DNA of 57,347 nt, from positions 1-57,347 of the forward strand of contig CANQDT010000014.1 in the NCBI GenBank assembly GCA_947593735.1. Direction: 5' to 3'. Source of the stretch: an uncultured Lachnospiraceae bacterium. GTDB taxonomy: Bacteria > Bacillota > Clostridia > Lachnospirales > Lachnospiraceae. The notes beneath the pieces are model-generated. The model ran no database searches. It had not been told where the DNA came from and saw nothing but the letters and a program-made list of their open reading frames with translations. The number at the start of each line of letters is the position of its first letter. The first letter of the stretch is position 1. Below, in pieces: positions 24,963-34,064 of this stretch. The position numbers and the translations under genes are program-made.

Positions 24963-26084
24963 CTAATATAATACAAGTCCGTCGACCTTCGTACTTTCCG
25001 CATACCGCTTCGGTATCTGAATCGTGATCATATTCCTGCCCTGCAGGTTCAGCCGGATGATATCCGCTTTTTCGACATCCAGCTTTCTTTCGGTATTGAT
25101 CTCTTTGACCGGTTCTCCATTCAACAGCACGGTAAATTTCCCTTCTTTTGCCTCGTATGCCTGGTACAGAACGCCCACATGATGATATTTCGTCTCATAG
25201 CTCCAGGTATGCGAGCCCTCCTGCGTCATCTGCCCGAGGCTGATCGTCCTCGGTTCGGAGATCGGATACGTCGGTTCATAACACCAGTCGGACGGACGGC
25301 TTCTCGTCACTTCTTTCTCTTCTGCCACGCCCTTGTCGATCAGTTTGGAGATCACATTAAAGTAAAGCTGATATCCTTTGTCGTCCGGATGGATATTATC
25401 CCTTGTCAATTCCTCGACCGTGAGCGGGCTCCGCTTAAACGCCGCCAGCGTATCCGCCACCGGATATCCATAATATTTGCCGAGCTTCCGGATCACGCGC
25501 GCGTAACTGTTATACTCGCCCAGGGAGCTCTCAAGCACAAGCATGATCTCCGGGTAATTGCACCGGTCCTGGATCTGGCGGATCAGCGCCTCGTAAAAAT
25601 ATTCAAATTCTTTCACCGACATGGTCTGCATTTCATTGTAGCCGAAAAAGAGGAATACCAGATCGTACTTCTCTTCTTTCTGCCGCATGAAATCATAATA
25701 ACATTTAAAAACGTCCCAGTCGTAATAGCTGTAATCATAAACGGCATATTCGGATTTGTATATTTTGTCGATATACGCCTGCAGCCGGTCCATCCAGCCG
25801 GTTTCGATCGTGCGCCGTCCGAGCTGGAATCCCATATTGTCTCCGATGATCGCCATGGAAATGCTGTTCTCGTCGCTCAGCTTGGCGTAGATGCTTTTTC
25901 TCGCCTGCTTCTGCCGATCCATCTTCTGTTCTTCCACTCTCTGCTCCCACTTGCGCTCATCGTCCTGCGTCCTGCGGGTGCTCTGGCTGATCAGGTTAAA
26001 ATGGTCCAATGCAAAGATCGCCGCCAAAATACCGACCATAATAAGGAAAACCGCGATTATGATCGGTACTTTCATTCTCTTCAT
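24963..26084 (-). CDS. Membrane-anchored SGNH-fold protein, Ser replaced
   Basis: A 373-residue paralog of the protein at 23244-24413. The anchor is about residues 6-26, followed by a charged stalk. Block I is AIIGDNMGF (81-83), with Asn instead of the nucleophile Ser. Block III is FFGYNEMQ. Block V, RDNIHPDDKGY, retains the Asp229/His232 pair. A C-terminal beta-rich region (about 275-373) may be a carbohydrate-binding-like domain. SGNH proteins in such settings O-acetylate or deacetylate cell-wall polymers; the missing Ser makes classical hydrolysis doubtful. The first gene of a three-gene operon. Confidence 0.8.
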   Translation of the reverse strand: MKRMKVPIIIAVFLIMVGILAAIFALDHFNLISQSTRRTQDDERKWEQRVEEQKMDRQKQARKSIYAKLSDENSISMAIIGDNMGFQLGRRTIETGWMDRLQAYIDKIYKSEYAVYDYSYYDWDVFKCYYDFMRQKEEKYDLVFLFFGYNEMQTMSVKEFEYFYEALIRQIQDRCNYPEIMLVLESSLGEYNSYARVIRKLGKYYGYPVADTLAAFKRSPLTVEELTRDNIHPDDKGYQLYFNVISKLIDKGVAEEKEVTRSRPSDWCYEPTYPISEPRTISLGQMTQEGSHTWSYETKYHHVGVLYQAYEAKEGKFTVLLNGEPVKEINTERKLDVEKADIIRLNLQGRNMITIQIPKRYAESTKVDGLVLY

Positions 26085-26196
26085 GTCGTTCCTCCGCGTG
26101 AAAATACTTCTTTCTGAATTTCTGTCATGGATCCGCGTCCTGCGCGTCCCGGGTTGTCCGGAACGAACATTCTTCTTGCTCCTGGTATTTTTCTAT

Positions 26197-26225
26197 AGTA
26201 TACATGATTCTTCACAAGAATACAA
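26197..26225 (-). promoter_or_regulatory. Promoter of the SGNH operon
   Basis: Minus-strand TTGTAT (26220-26225), a 17-bp spacer, and TATACT (26197-26202), about 110 bp upstream of the first SGNH gene. The region between this and the acyl-CoA synthetase stop is only 20 bp with no clear terminator, so read-through from the long surface operon is possible. Confidence 0.75.
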
Positions 26226-26244
26226 GAAAATCACAGTCTTTTTC

Positions 26245-27957
26245 TTATTGTTCTTCCTGCCGTTTCTGTTCCTCCTCCCGTTCCAGGACCGTATACGCGA
26301 TCTTGCCTACCAGTGTCTTCGGAAGCTCGTCCCGATATTCAAACTCATACGGCATGGCATATTTCGCTATATTCTTCTTACAATGCTCATAGATCGAAGC
26401 CTTTATTTCCTCCGTCGGTTCCAGCCCGGATTTCAGGACGATGAACGCTTTTACTTTCTGCATTTTGTAATCATCCTTCACGCCGATGACCGTGCTCATG
26501 GAGACTGCCTCGTGCGCGTCGATGATATTTTCCAGCTGCGACGGGTATACATTGTAGCCGCTCGTGATGATCATGCGTTTCAGCCTCTGTTTAAAATAGA
26601 CGAACCCGTCCTCGTCCATATAGCCGAGATCCCCCGTATGCAGCCAGCGGTACCCGTCGTCGTGGATCCGGAGCGTCTGCATCGTTTCTTTCGGGTTATT
26701 GAGATATTCCATCATGACCGTCGGCCCCGAAATGCAGATCTCCCCGATCTCCCCGTAAGGGAGCTCGTCGTTGGTAGACGGGGTGACGATCTTGTAAAAC
26801 GTATCCGGGAACGGAATACCGATACTTCCTTCCCGGTAATAATTTTTCGGTGTCAGGCACGAAGCGGTCACGCACTCGGTCGTTCCATACCCCTCCCGCA
26901 CCTGCTCCGCGGAGCCGTGTTCCTTCAAAAAAGCGTCCAGCTTCTTCTTCAGCTCGATCGACAGGGAATCGCCGCCGGAAAAGATCCCTTCCAGACATGA
27001 GAAGTCAACGCCTTTCAGTCCGGGATTTCGCAGCAGGGCTTCGTACAGGGTCGGAACGCCCGCGATATAATTTGGTTTGTGCTTTTTGAGCAGCTCCGCA
27101 TAGGTCTTCGGCGTAAACTGCGGCACAAGGATCACCTTGCCCGCGTTGATCAGGATCGTATGGATGCACACGCCCAGACCGAACCCGTGAAAGATCGGCA
27201 TGATCGCCAGCATCGCATGACCGACGCGCAGGCAGTCTCCCGCCGCCGCGGTCTGCATCCCGAGCGCGTTGAAATTCAGATTGCTGAGCAAAATCCCCTT
27301 TGTCGTCCCGGTCGTTCCTCCGCTGTACAGGATCACGGCGGCGTCCTTTGCCCTGTTATATCGGATATAGTCGTCCCGACATTCCCTGCCTGCCTTTAAA
27401 AATTCTTTCCACGGCAGGATCCAGCCGGATTCCGGAACCGGGGCGATCTTTCTTCCAAGCGTCATCTGATACCCGATTTTTTTGAGCGGGCTGAGCGCGT
27501 CCCCGATCCCCGTAAGGATCAATTTCTTTATCTTGATCTTATCCCGGACCGCCGCGAATTTCGGATAAAACTGGTCCAGCGTGATCGCCGCCACGCTGCC
27601 GCTGTCGTTCAGGAAAAACGCGATCTCCCCCTCGCTCGACAGCGGGTGGATCATGCTGGCGAGCGCACCGATCCGGTTGAGCGCATAAAAAATCATCACG
27701 CCCTGCGGCGTGTTCGGCATACATACCGTCACGACATCCCCGGGCCGGATCCCCATTGCCCACAGCGAGCGGGCGCACAGGTGGATCCCGTCTACCAGTT
27801 CCCGGAACGTCGCGGTTTTTCCCATAAAATCATACGCTGTCACATCCGGATACCGGATCGCCGTCTTTTCGATCAGGTCGACCATCGCCACATCCGGATA
27901 TTCCAGAGTGGCAGGCGTATTCCCGTAATATTTCAGCCATGGTTTCTTAACACTCAT
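26245..27957 (-). CDS. AMP-forming acyl-CoA synthetase/ligase
   Basis: A 570-residue adenylate-forming enzyme. Motifs in order: the P-loop-like LYSGGTTGTTKGI, the acyl site loop GYGTTE, LHTGDLGYMDEDG, the hinge region LKRMIITSGYNVYP, and the catalytic Lys in LPKTLVGKI. It activates a carboxylic acid, probably a fatty acid, as acyl-AMP and then transfers it to CoA or another thiol. It is the last gene of the ten-gene surface operon and overlaps the upstream acyltransferase gene by 11 bp, so its acyl-CoA is likely used by that protein (inference). Confidence 0.92.
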   Translation of the reverse strand: MSVKKPWLKYYGNTPATLEYPDVAMVDLIEKTAIRYPDVTAYDFMGKTATFRELVDGIHLCARSLWAMGIRPGDVVTVCMPNTPQGVMIFYALNRIGALASMIHPLSSEGEIAFFLNDSGSVAAITLDQFYPKFAAVRDKIKIKKLILTGIGDALSPLKKIGYQMTLGRKIAPVPESGWILPWKEFLKAGRECRDDYIRYNRAKDAAVILYSGGTTGTTKGILLSNLNFNALGMQTAAAGDCLRVGHAMLAIMPIFHGFGLGVCIHTILINAGKVILVPQFTPKTYAELLKKHKPNYIAGVPTLYEALLRNPGLKGVDFSCLEGIFSGGDSLSIELKKKLDAFLKEHGSAEQVREGYGTTECVTASCLTPKNYYREGSIGIPFPDTFYKIVTPSTNDELPYGEIGEICISGPTVMMEYLNNPKETMQTLRIHDDGYRWLHTGDLGYMDEDGFVYFKQRLKRMIITSGYNVYPSQLENIIDAHEAVSMSTVIGVKDDYKMQKVKAFIVLKSGLEPTEEIKASIYEHCKKNIAKYAMPYEFEYRDELPKTLVGKIAYTVLEREEEQKRQEEQ

Positions 27958-28840
27958 AATCCAATTTCTCCTTCAATGGTAATTCCAGTAATTCCGGATG
28001 CTCGAACAGGTGCCGGATGATATTGAGCGACCGGACGAAATAAAAACCGTCCCCGATCCGCTCGTCGATCGTCGCGCCAAGCTCGATCATATCCCGCATC
28101 CGCACCGTACCGTCTTCCCCTGTAACCGGTTCCCTGTGGATCTCCCCGATGGTCACCATAATACTCTCCGTACCGAAATTACAGAGATGATGATAAACCG
28201 CGTCGCACCGAATACTGCCCAGATTGGAGACGAGCACCGTCGTATAATTCGGATCCACTGCGGTCAGCGCTTTCGGCACCAGTCCGTGATAATCCATAAA
28301 TTTTAATATTCCCATAAACAGCTTCATCACGCATACCGGCAATTTTTGAAGATACCGGAGAATATCGTCGGCGCCGTAGCCGTCTTTGCTCTCGCGCGCT
28401 TCCTTCACCTCGCCGATGACCGTTTTGCTGAACGCGTCCAGGGCGTACTCTCCGGTCGGCCGCACGATCATCAGCGCCTCCTCCGCGTGATCCGTAAACT
28501 GCTTTTTCGCCACAAAGCTCATGCTGATCTGCTCCCTCTGGTAATACCGCCTGCCGGAAATGAACCGGTTGAGTACCGGTCGTTCCTGGATCGTCCGCGC
28601 AAGGGCGGCAAGGACCGCATGAAAAATCGTCGTTTTGTATTCCGGATGTTCCCGGTTTCTGCGCTCCAGGTACCGCAGCAGCTCCGTCACGTCAAATTTT
28701 TTCCGGATGAATACTTCCGAATCGGCACGGTTTTCCATCAAATGGGCAAGATACGTGTGAAACGGGTCAACCGCAACCGGATACCCGCCATACCGGCACC
28801 TTCCTCTTTTTCTTCCTTCCTGCTTCTTCTCGTCCTTCAT
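27947..28840 (-). CDS. E2/CAT-like acyltransferase with altered active site
   Basis: A 297-residue protein of the chloramphenicol acetyltransferase/2-oxoacid dehydrogenase E2 catalytic fold, without lipoyl or peripheral-subunit-binding domains. The family motif DHRxxxDG appears as DERIGDG (259-265): Glu260 replaces the catalytic His, while the Asp-Gly is kept. The N-terminal DPFHTYLAHLM region and the central SNLGSIRCDAVYHHL segment fit the fold. AAAAAGGAG precedes the ATG. It lies between the ABC exporter and the acyl-CoA synthetase. It may be a diverged acyltransferase acting on a lipid or polymer, or a non-catalytic partner. Confidence 0.75.
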   Translation of the reverse strand: MKDEKKQEGRKRGRCRYGGYPVAVDPFHTYLAHLMENRADSEVFIRKKFDVTELLRYLERRNREHPEYKTTIFHAVLAALARTIQERPVLNRFISGRRYYQREQISMSFVAKKQFTDHAEEALMIVRPTGEYALDAFSKTVIGEVKEARESKDGYGADDILRYLQKLPVCVMKLFMGILKFMDYHGLVPKALTAVDPNYTTVLVSNLGSIRCDAVYHHLCNFGTESIMVTIGEIHREPVTGEDGTVRMRDMIELGATIDERIGDGFYFVRSLNIIRHLFEHPELLELPLKEKLDYEC

Positions 28841-28878
28841 GCTTTTTCTCCTTTTTGTGATTGTTTCCCGTCAGGCGG

Positions 28879-30633
28879 TCATACCGCGAACTGGCTCTGG
28901 AACAGTTCCGCGTAAAATCCCTGTTTTTTCATCAGCTCCGCATGGGTTCCCTGCTCCATGATCTGTCCGTCCTTCATCACCAGGATCACATCCGAATCCA
29001 GGATCGTGGACAGCCGGTGCGCCACGACGAAACTCGTCCTTCCCTCCATCATTCCGGCGAACGCCCGCTGGATGCGGATCTCCGTCCTGGTATCAATGGA
29101 GGACGTCGCCTCGTCCAGAATGAGCATCGGGGGCAGCCGCAGCATGACCCGCGCGATACACAGAAGCTGTTTCTGTCCCTGTGAGAGATTGCCTCCGTCC
29201 TCCCGGATGACAGTGTCATATCCTTCCGGCAGCCGCCGGATAAAGCTGTGCGCGTGCGCTTCCTTCGCCGCGCGGACGACCTCCTCATCGGACGCGTCCG
29301 GATACCCGAACCGGATATTGTCCCGGATCGTCCCCGTTCTCAGCCAGGTCTCCTGGAGCACCATACCGTAATTTTGCCGGAGCCCCGCCCTTGTCATCCG
29401 TCGGATATCGACGCCGTCGACCGAGATGGAACCGCGGTCGACCTCATAAAAACGCATCAGCAGATTGATCAGGGTACTCTTTCCACAGCCAGTGGGACCG
29501 ACGATCGCGACCTTTTGCCCGGGTTTTATGCGCAGGCTGAGATCTTCGATCAGCTTCTGGTCCGGCTGATACCGGAACCATACACCGTCAAGCTCCACCG
29601 TCCCGTCCACATCAGAAAGCGCGACGGCGTCCGGCGGATCGGGTATCTCCGGCTCCTCCTCGATCAGCGCGAACACGCGCGACGCGCAGGACAACGCGTT
29701 CTGCAGTTCCGTGATCACGCCGGAAATCTCATTAAACGGTTTCGTATACTGATTCGCGTAACTTAAAAAACTCGTCAGCTGGCCGATGCTGATCCCGCCA
29801 TGCAGGGCGGAAATCGCCCCGGTAATCCCGACTCCCGCGTATACAAGCCCGTTAACGAACCGGGTCGCCGGATTGGTGATCGAAGAATAAAAAGTCGCGT
29901 CAAGGCTACACGCCTGCAGCCGGCTGTTCATCTCATCAAACTGCCGGACTGCCTCCGCCTCGTGGGAGAATGCCCGGACCACCTTCGCCTGCCCGACCAT
30001 TTCGTCAATATGCGTCGTGATCGCGCCCCGGATCTTCGACTGGCGCAGGAACAGGTCGTAGGTTCTTTTTGAAATAAAGGCGGCGACGAAAAGCGACAGC
30101 GGCGTGAGAACAATGACGATAAGCGCGATCTGGTACTGGATCCTTATCATGAACAAAAGCGTTCCCAGTATTGTCATAAATCCCGTAAAAAACTGAGAGA
30201 ATCCCATCAGCAGCCCGTCGGAAAACTGATCCACGTCCGTCACGATCCGGCTGAGCGTATCCCCATACGGATGCGCGTCGACATAGCCGACCGGAAGCCG
30301 GTGCAGCCGCGAAAACGCCTGCTTTCGGATATCCTGCACGACACGGAACGTGATCTGGTTGTTGCATACGTTCATCAGCCACTGGGAGATCCCGGTCGCC
30401 GCGATCACTCCCGCCATCTCGCAGAGCAGCCGCCACAGCGGCGCAAACGCGACCCTGCCCGGTTCCAGTATACAATCGACGGCTTTCCCGATCTGGATGG
30501 GAAGATACAGCGTCAGCGCGACGGAAACCGCCGCGAACAGCAGCGAGCAGGCGCAGAGCAGCCAATATTTTCTGAGATACCGCAATATTTTTTTTATGGT
30601 TCCAGCCGATCGGGCAGATTTCAGACGGTCCAT
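28879..30633 (-). CDS. Heterodimeric ABC exporter subunit with canonical ATPase site
   Basis: A 584-residue fused exporter subunit. Six membrane segments lie in residues 20-310 and an ATPase domain follows, with Walker A GPTGCGKST, Q-loop VLQETW, signature LSQGQ and Walker B LILDEATSSID with the catalytic Glu. The ATG at 30633 overlaps the preceding ABC gene by 13 bp. It pairs with that gene product, in the manner of the BmrCD, LmrCD or TM287/288 exporters. In this operon a lipid-linked or small glycopolymer substrate is more likely than a drug, but this is inference. Confidence 0.92.
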   Translation of the reverse strand: MDRLKSARSAGTIKKILRYLRKYWLLCACSLLFAAVSVALTLYLPIQIGKAVDCILEPGRVAFAPLWRLLCEMAGVIAATGISQWLMNVCNNQITFRVVQDIRKQAFSRLHRLPVGYVDAHPYGDTLSRIVTDVDQFSDGLLMGFSQFFTGFMTILGTLLFMIRIQYQIALIVIVLTPLSLFVAAFISKRTYDLFLRQSKIRGAITTHIDEMVGQAKVVRAFSHEAEAVRQFDEMNSRLQACSLDATFYSSITNPATRFVNGLVYAGVGITGAISALHGGISIGQLTSFLSYANQYTKPFNEISGVITELQNALSCASRVFALIEEEPEIPDPPDAVALSDVDGTVELDGVWFRYQPDQKLIEDLSLRIKPGQKVAIVGPTGCGKSTLINLLMRFYEVDRGSISVDGVDIRRMTRAGLRQNYGMVLQETWLRTGTIRDNIRFGYPDASDEEVVRAAKEAHAHSFIRRLPEGYDTVIREDGGNLSQGQKQLLCIARVMLRLPPMLILDEATSSIDTRTEIRIQRAFAGMMEGRTSFVVAHRLSTILDSDVILVMKDGQIMEQGTHAELMKKQGFYAELFQSQFAV

Positions 30634-32369
30634 GCGCCGTTCCTTTCTTTCCCGCTCCCGTCCCCGTCGGGATACTGGGAATGATAAATTTCCTGATATG
30701 CCCCGCACGAGCGCAGCAATTCCTCATGGGAACCGACGCCCACCAGTTCCCCGTCTTCCAGCACCAGGATCTGATCGGCATGCCAGACGCTCGACGCCCT
30801 CTGGGAGACGATCAGTACCGTCATAGCGGGGTCGAACGCGCGGATGGAACTTCTGAGCTTTGCGTCCGTGCCATAATCAAGCGCCGAAGCGCTGTCGTCC
30901 AGGATCAGGATTTTGGGGCGGCGGACCAGCGCCCGCGCGATCGTCAGCCTCTGCCTCTGACCGCCGGACAGATTTTTCCCGCCCTGCAGGACGGGCTCCG
31001 CGAGTCCTTTTTCCTTCTTCTCAATGATATCGATCGCCTGCGCCGCCTCCAGCGCGTCTTTCAGTTCTTCGTCCGTGGCGTCCTTTTTCCCCCATCGGAG
31101 ATTTTCCGCGATCGTCCCGGAAAAAAGCGCCGCCGTCTGCGGCACGATCCCGATCCGGCTCCTCAGCGCCTCCGCGGCGTACTCCCTGACATCGCTTCCT
31201 CCGACCCGGACCGCTCCTTCCCGCGCGTCATAAAACCGCGGGATCAGGTTCACGAGCGACGTTTTCCCGCTTCCGGTCCCTCCGATGATGCCAATCGTCT
31301 GACCCGGTTCCGCCCGGAATGTGATATCGGACAGTGAATCCTCTCTCGCTCCCTGATAGGCGAACGATACATGGGAAAACTCCACGGAAGCGTCTTTGAG
31401 CTCCGTCCGGGCGCCGTCGCGCATCCCCGGTTCTGTCTCCAGGACGATACGGATCCGGTTCGCGCTTGCGAACGCTTTCGTCACGGTAATGATCAGATTG
31501 GCGAGCTTGACCAGCTCGATCAGGATCTGGGACATATAATTGATGAGCGCGACCAGTTCCCCCTGGGTAATCACGCCCGTATCCACCTGCCACGCTCCCT
31601 GCCAGAGCAGGACGAGGATCGCCGCGTTGACGATCGCGTAGGTCACCGGATTCATCAGCGCCGAGATCCTGCCTACAAACAACTGCTGCCGGACCAGGCG
31701 CCGGTTGGCGTCCTCAAACGCGTATTTTTCGTCTTCTTCTTTGTGGAACGCCCGAACGACGCGGATCCCGACCAGATTTTCCCTCGTGATCTGAAGCACC
31801 CGCTCCAGCCGGTCCTGAACCTTTTTATACATGGGAATGCTGACGAGCATAACGCCGAATACAACGATCGACAGCGCCGGGATCGCAACGGCAAACACCA
31901 GCGCCGCCCGAAATTCGATCGTAAACGCCATGACCATCGCGCCGAATACGATAAACGGCGACCGGAGGAACAGACGCAGCACAAGGTTCACTCCACCCTG
32001 CACCTGATTCACGTCGTTCGTCATCCTTGTGATCAGGGCGGACGTCCCCATCTTGTCCAGTTCCGCATAGGACAGGCTCTGGATGTGTACAAACAGATCG
32101 TGCCGCAGCGCCGTTCCGAATCCAGCCGCCGCCCTTGCCGCGAAATACTGCGCCGTGATCGAACACGCCAGCCCGATCACGCCAAGAAGCACGAGCAGAC
32201 CGCCCATGCGCAGGACATATGGCAGATCCCGGTTCCGGACGCCGATATCAATGATCCGCGCCATGACCAGCGGCACAAGCAATTCAAAAGACGCCTCAAG
32301 CATTTTGAACAGCGGCGCAAGCACGCTTTCTTTTTTATAACCACGCAAATATGGGAAAAGAGCCTTCAT
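30621..32369 (-). CDS. Heterodimeric ABC exporter subunit with degenerate ATPase site
   Basis: A 582-residue partner of the following exporter gene. Six membrane segments occupy about 15-300. The ATPase domain has Walker A GGTGSGKTS, signature LSGGQ and Walker B LILDDSASALD, where Asp replaces the catalytic Glu; the H-loop His is replaced in VLIVSQRAS. This is the non-hydrolysing half typical of asymmetric heterodimeric exporters. The ATG at 32369 overlaps the upstream transferase gene by 4 bp, which couples exporter and polymer synthesis. Confidence 0.92.
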   Translation of the reverse strand: MKALFPYLRGYKKESVLAPLFKMLEASFELLVPLVMARIIDIGVRNRDLPYVLRMGGLLVLLGVIGLACSITAQYFAARAAAGFGTALRHDLFVHIQSLSYAELDKMGTSALITRMTNDVNQVQGGVNLVLRLFLRSPFIVFGAMVMAFTIEFRAALVFAVAIPALSIVVFGVMLVSIPMYKKVQDRLERVLQITRENLVGIRVVRAFHKEEDEKYAFEDANRRLVRQQLFVGRISALMNPVTYAIVNAAILVLLWQGAWQVDTGVITQGELVALINYMSQILIELVKLANLIITVTKAFASANRIRIVLETEPGMRDGARTELKDASVEFSHVSFAYQGAREDSLSDITFRAEPGQTIGIIGGTGSGKTSLVNLIPRFYDAREGAVRVGGSDVREYAAEALRSRIGIVPQTAALFSGTIAENLRWGKKDATDEELKDALEAAQAIDIIEKKEKGLAEPVLQGGKNLSGGQRQRLTIARALVRRPKILILDDSASALDYGTDAKLRSSIRAFDPAMTVLIVSQRASSVWHADQILVLEDGELVGVGSHEELLRSCGAYQEIYHSQYPDGDGSGKERNGAWTV

Positions 32370-34057
32370 CGGACGTCTCCTCTCACGCAATCCAGGATAA
32401 AATCCGCGATTCTTTCTGTGCATCGCCCGTCCAGGGCGTCCATATAAGTCCGGCGGAACCGCTCAAGATCCACCCTGTCCGGAATGGTCCGCAGACATTG
32501 CAGAAGCTGTTCCTCCGTCTGTGCCAGCGGACCCGGGACAAAGTCCGGATAATAGCCGTAAATATCCCGGTCCCGCACATAGTCGTTCCAGTCAAATCCA
32601 TAAAATACCATGGGAACATCCAGAAGCGCCGCCTCGAAGATAACCGAACTGTAGTCTGTCACCAGCACGTCCGCGATCATCAGCAGGTCGTTCACGGATT
32701 CCCGCTCCGACAGATCGGCGATCCTGCCCTCCCATTTTTCCTCAAAGGATCCCCGCTCTTTCACAAAAGGATGGAACTTAACCAGCACGGCGCAGTCGTC
32801 CGGCAACTGTTCCATCCAGAGATCCGGATGGAACCGGTCCATGGGATAATAGGCGTCCTTGTTTCCATCGCCGCGAAAGGTCGGCGCAAACAGAACGACG
32901 CGTTTCCCGGACAGCCAGGGATACGTCTGGTACAGGCGGCTCCGCGTCCGGTCCATCGCTTCTTTCTGAAAAAAAACATCGGTTCTCGGAACCCCGAGCG
33001 CCAATACCCGCGAGGTCGGGATGCCGAACGCTTCCGCGTAGAACGGTATCATCTCCGTGCCGCTCACGACCGCGCGCCAGTAACTGCGGTGATTCGGAGA
33101 AGACTGGAGCGCGCCTCCCGGTTTTCCGAGCCGCGAAAACCCGAACGTCTTAAACGCCCCGCACGCGTGCCAGAGCTGAATGGCCCTCGTCTCTTTCCGC
33201 AGCGCGATCTGGTGCAGCTGCGGATAAAAATCTTCCAATAGGATATAAGGAGACGCGGCGATCACGTTCGCGGTTTTCCTAATCTCCCGCAGCGAAAGCC
33301 GGTCGATCGTCGCCCTCGTATACTCCTTTTCCAGATAATATTCAACCGGGGCGGTCGCCGCGCGGTCCGCAAGCGCCCTGCGGATCCGTTCCAGGTTCCC
33401 TCCCGGCTCCGCTTTCCGTTCCGACAAAAACAAAATCTGCCCGTCCCGGACCGGTTTCGCCGCCGCCCGGCGGTAACAGCGCCGGAACCAGCGCGTATGC
33501 CATTCCCTGCGGCTGTAGCTTAACCCGCTGATCTTCCGGGTAAGCTCATTGGCATGGATCAGGATCGCTTTCTTCCCTTTTGCGGTATTTTCCCCTGTAT
33601 CCAGAGGCACGACGCCGCAATATGCCATCAGCCCATGCAGGAAAAAGAGCGGAAGAAGCGGAATACACAGGCAGAACAGGGCGACATTCCCCGCTCCGAT
33701 CCGTCCGGCGCGGGATCCCGGCGCGCCAAACTGTTCCGCCGGGCAGGCTATCGCGCCGCCCTGCAGGGCTGTCCATCCATCCCCCGTAAATTTCTCAATG
33801 GAAACCGTCACCGGATCTCCCTTCGCCTCGCCGGAAAATACCCATGGCAGTTCGATCGCCGCTTCCGCGGCGCCGTACGCCTCCTTTTCTTTCCAGCTAA
33901 CGTTCAGAGGAAATCTCCGGTCCTGTCCCCCGTCGCGGAATACAAGCGCGAACCTGGCGTTTCGCCCGTCCCCGCCGTCCGCCCGGATCCGGATATCCAT
34001 GTGCAGGACGCGGTCTTCTATGCGATTCTCCACAATCTGATACGTGTTGTTCTCCAT
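32366..34057 (-). CDS. CDP-glycerol/ribitol glycerophosphotransferase (TagF/TarL type) with N-terminal domain
   Basis: A 563-residue protein. An N-terminal beta-rich domain (about 1-110) and a hydrophobic membrane-associated stretch (about 122-147) precede a TagB/TagF catalytic domain. That domain has the QLWHACGAFKTFGFSRLGK segment with catalytic His, LGVPRTDVFF, FAPTFRGDG, KFHPFV and VTDYSSVIFEAAL. It would add glycerol- or ribitol-phosphate units from the CDP-activated donor to a lipid-linked acceptor at the inner membrane face. It shares its layout with the gene at 36986-38764. GTGAGG lies upstream of the ATG. Confidence 0.88.
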   Translation of the reverse strand: MENNTYQIVENRIEDRVLHMDIRIRADGGDGRNARFALVFRDGGQDRRFPLNVSWKEKEAYGAAEAAIELPWVFSGEAKGDPVTVSIEKFTGDGWTALQGGAIACPAEQFGAPGSRAGRIGAGNVALFCLCIPLLPLFFLHGLMAYCGVVPLDTGENTAKGKKAILIHANELTRKISGLSYSRREWHTRWFRRCYRRAAAKPVRDGQILFLSERKAEPGGNLERIRRALADRAATAPVEYYLEKEYTRATIDRLSLREIRKTANVIAASPYILLEDFYPQLHQIALRKETRAIQLWHACGAFKTFGFSRLGKPGGALQSSPNHRSYWRAVVSGTEMIPFYAEAFGIPTSRVLALGVPRTDVFFQKEAMDRTRSRLYQTYPWLSGKRVVLFAPTFRGDGNKDAYYPMDRFHPDLWMEQLPDDCAVLVKFHPFVKERGSFEEKWEGRIADLSERESVNDLLMIADVLVTDYSSVIFEAALLDVPMVFYGFDWNDYVRDRDIYGYYPDFVPGPLAQTEEQLLQCLRTIPDRVDLERFRRTYMDALDGRCTERIADFILDCVRGDVR

Positions 34058-34064
34058 GGCTGCC

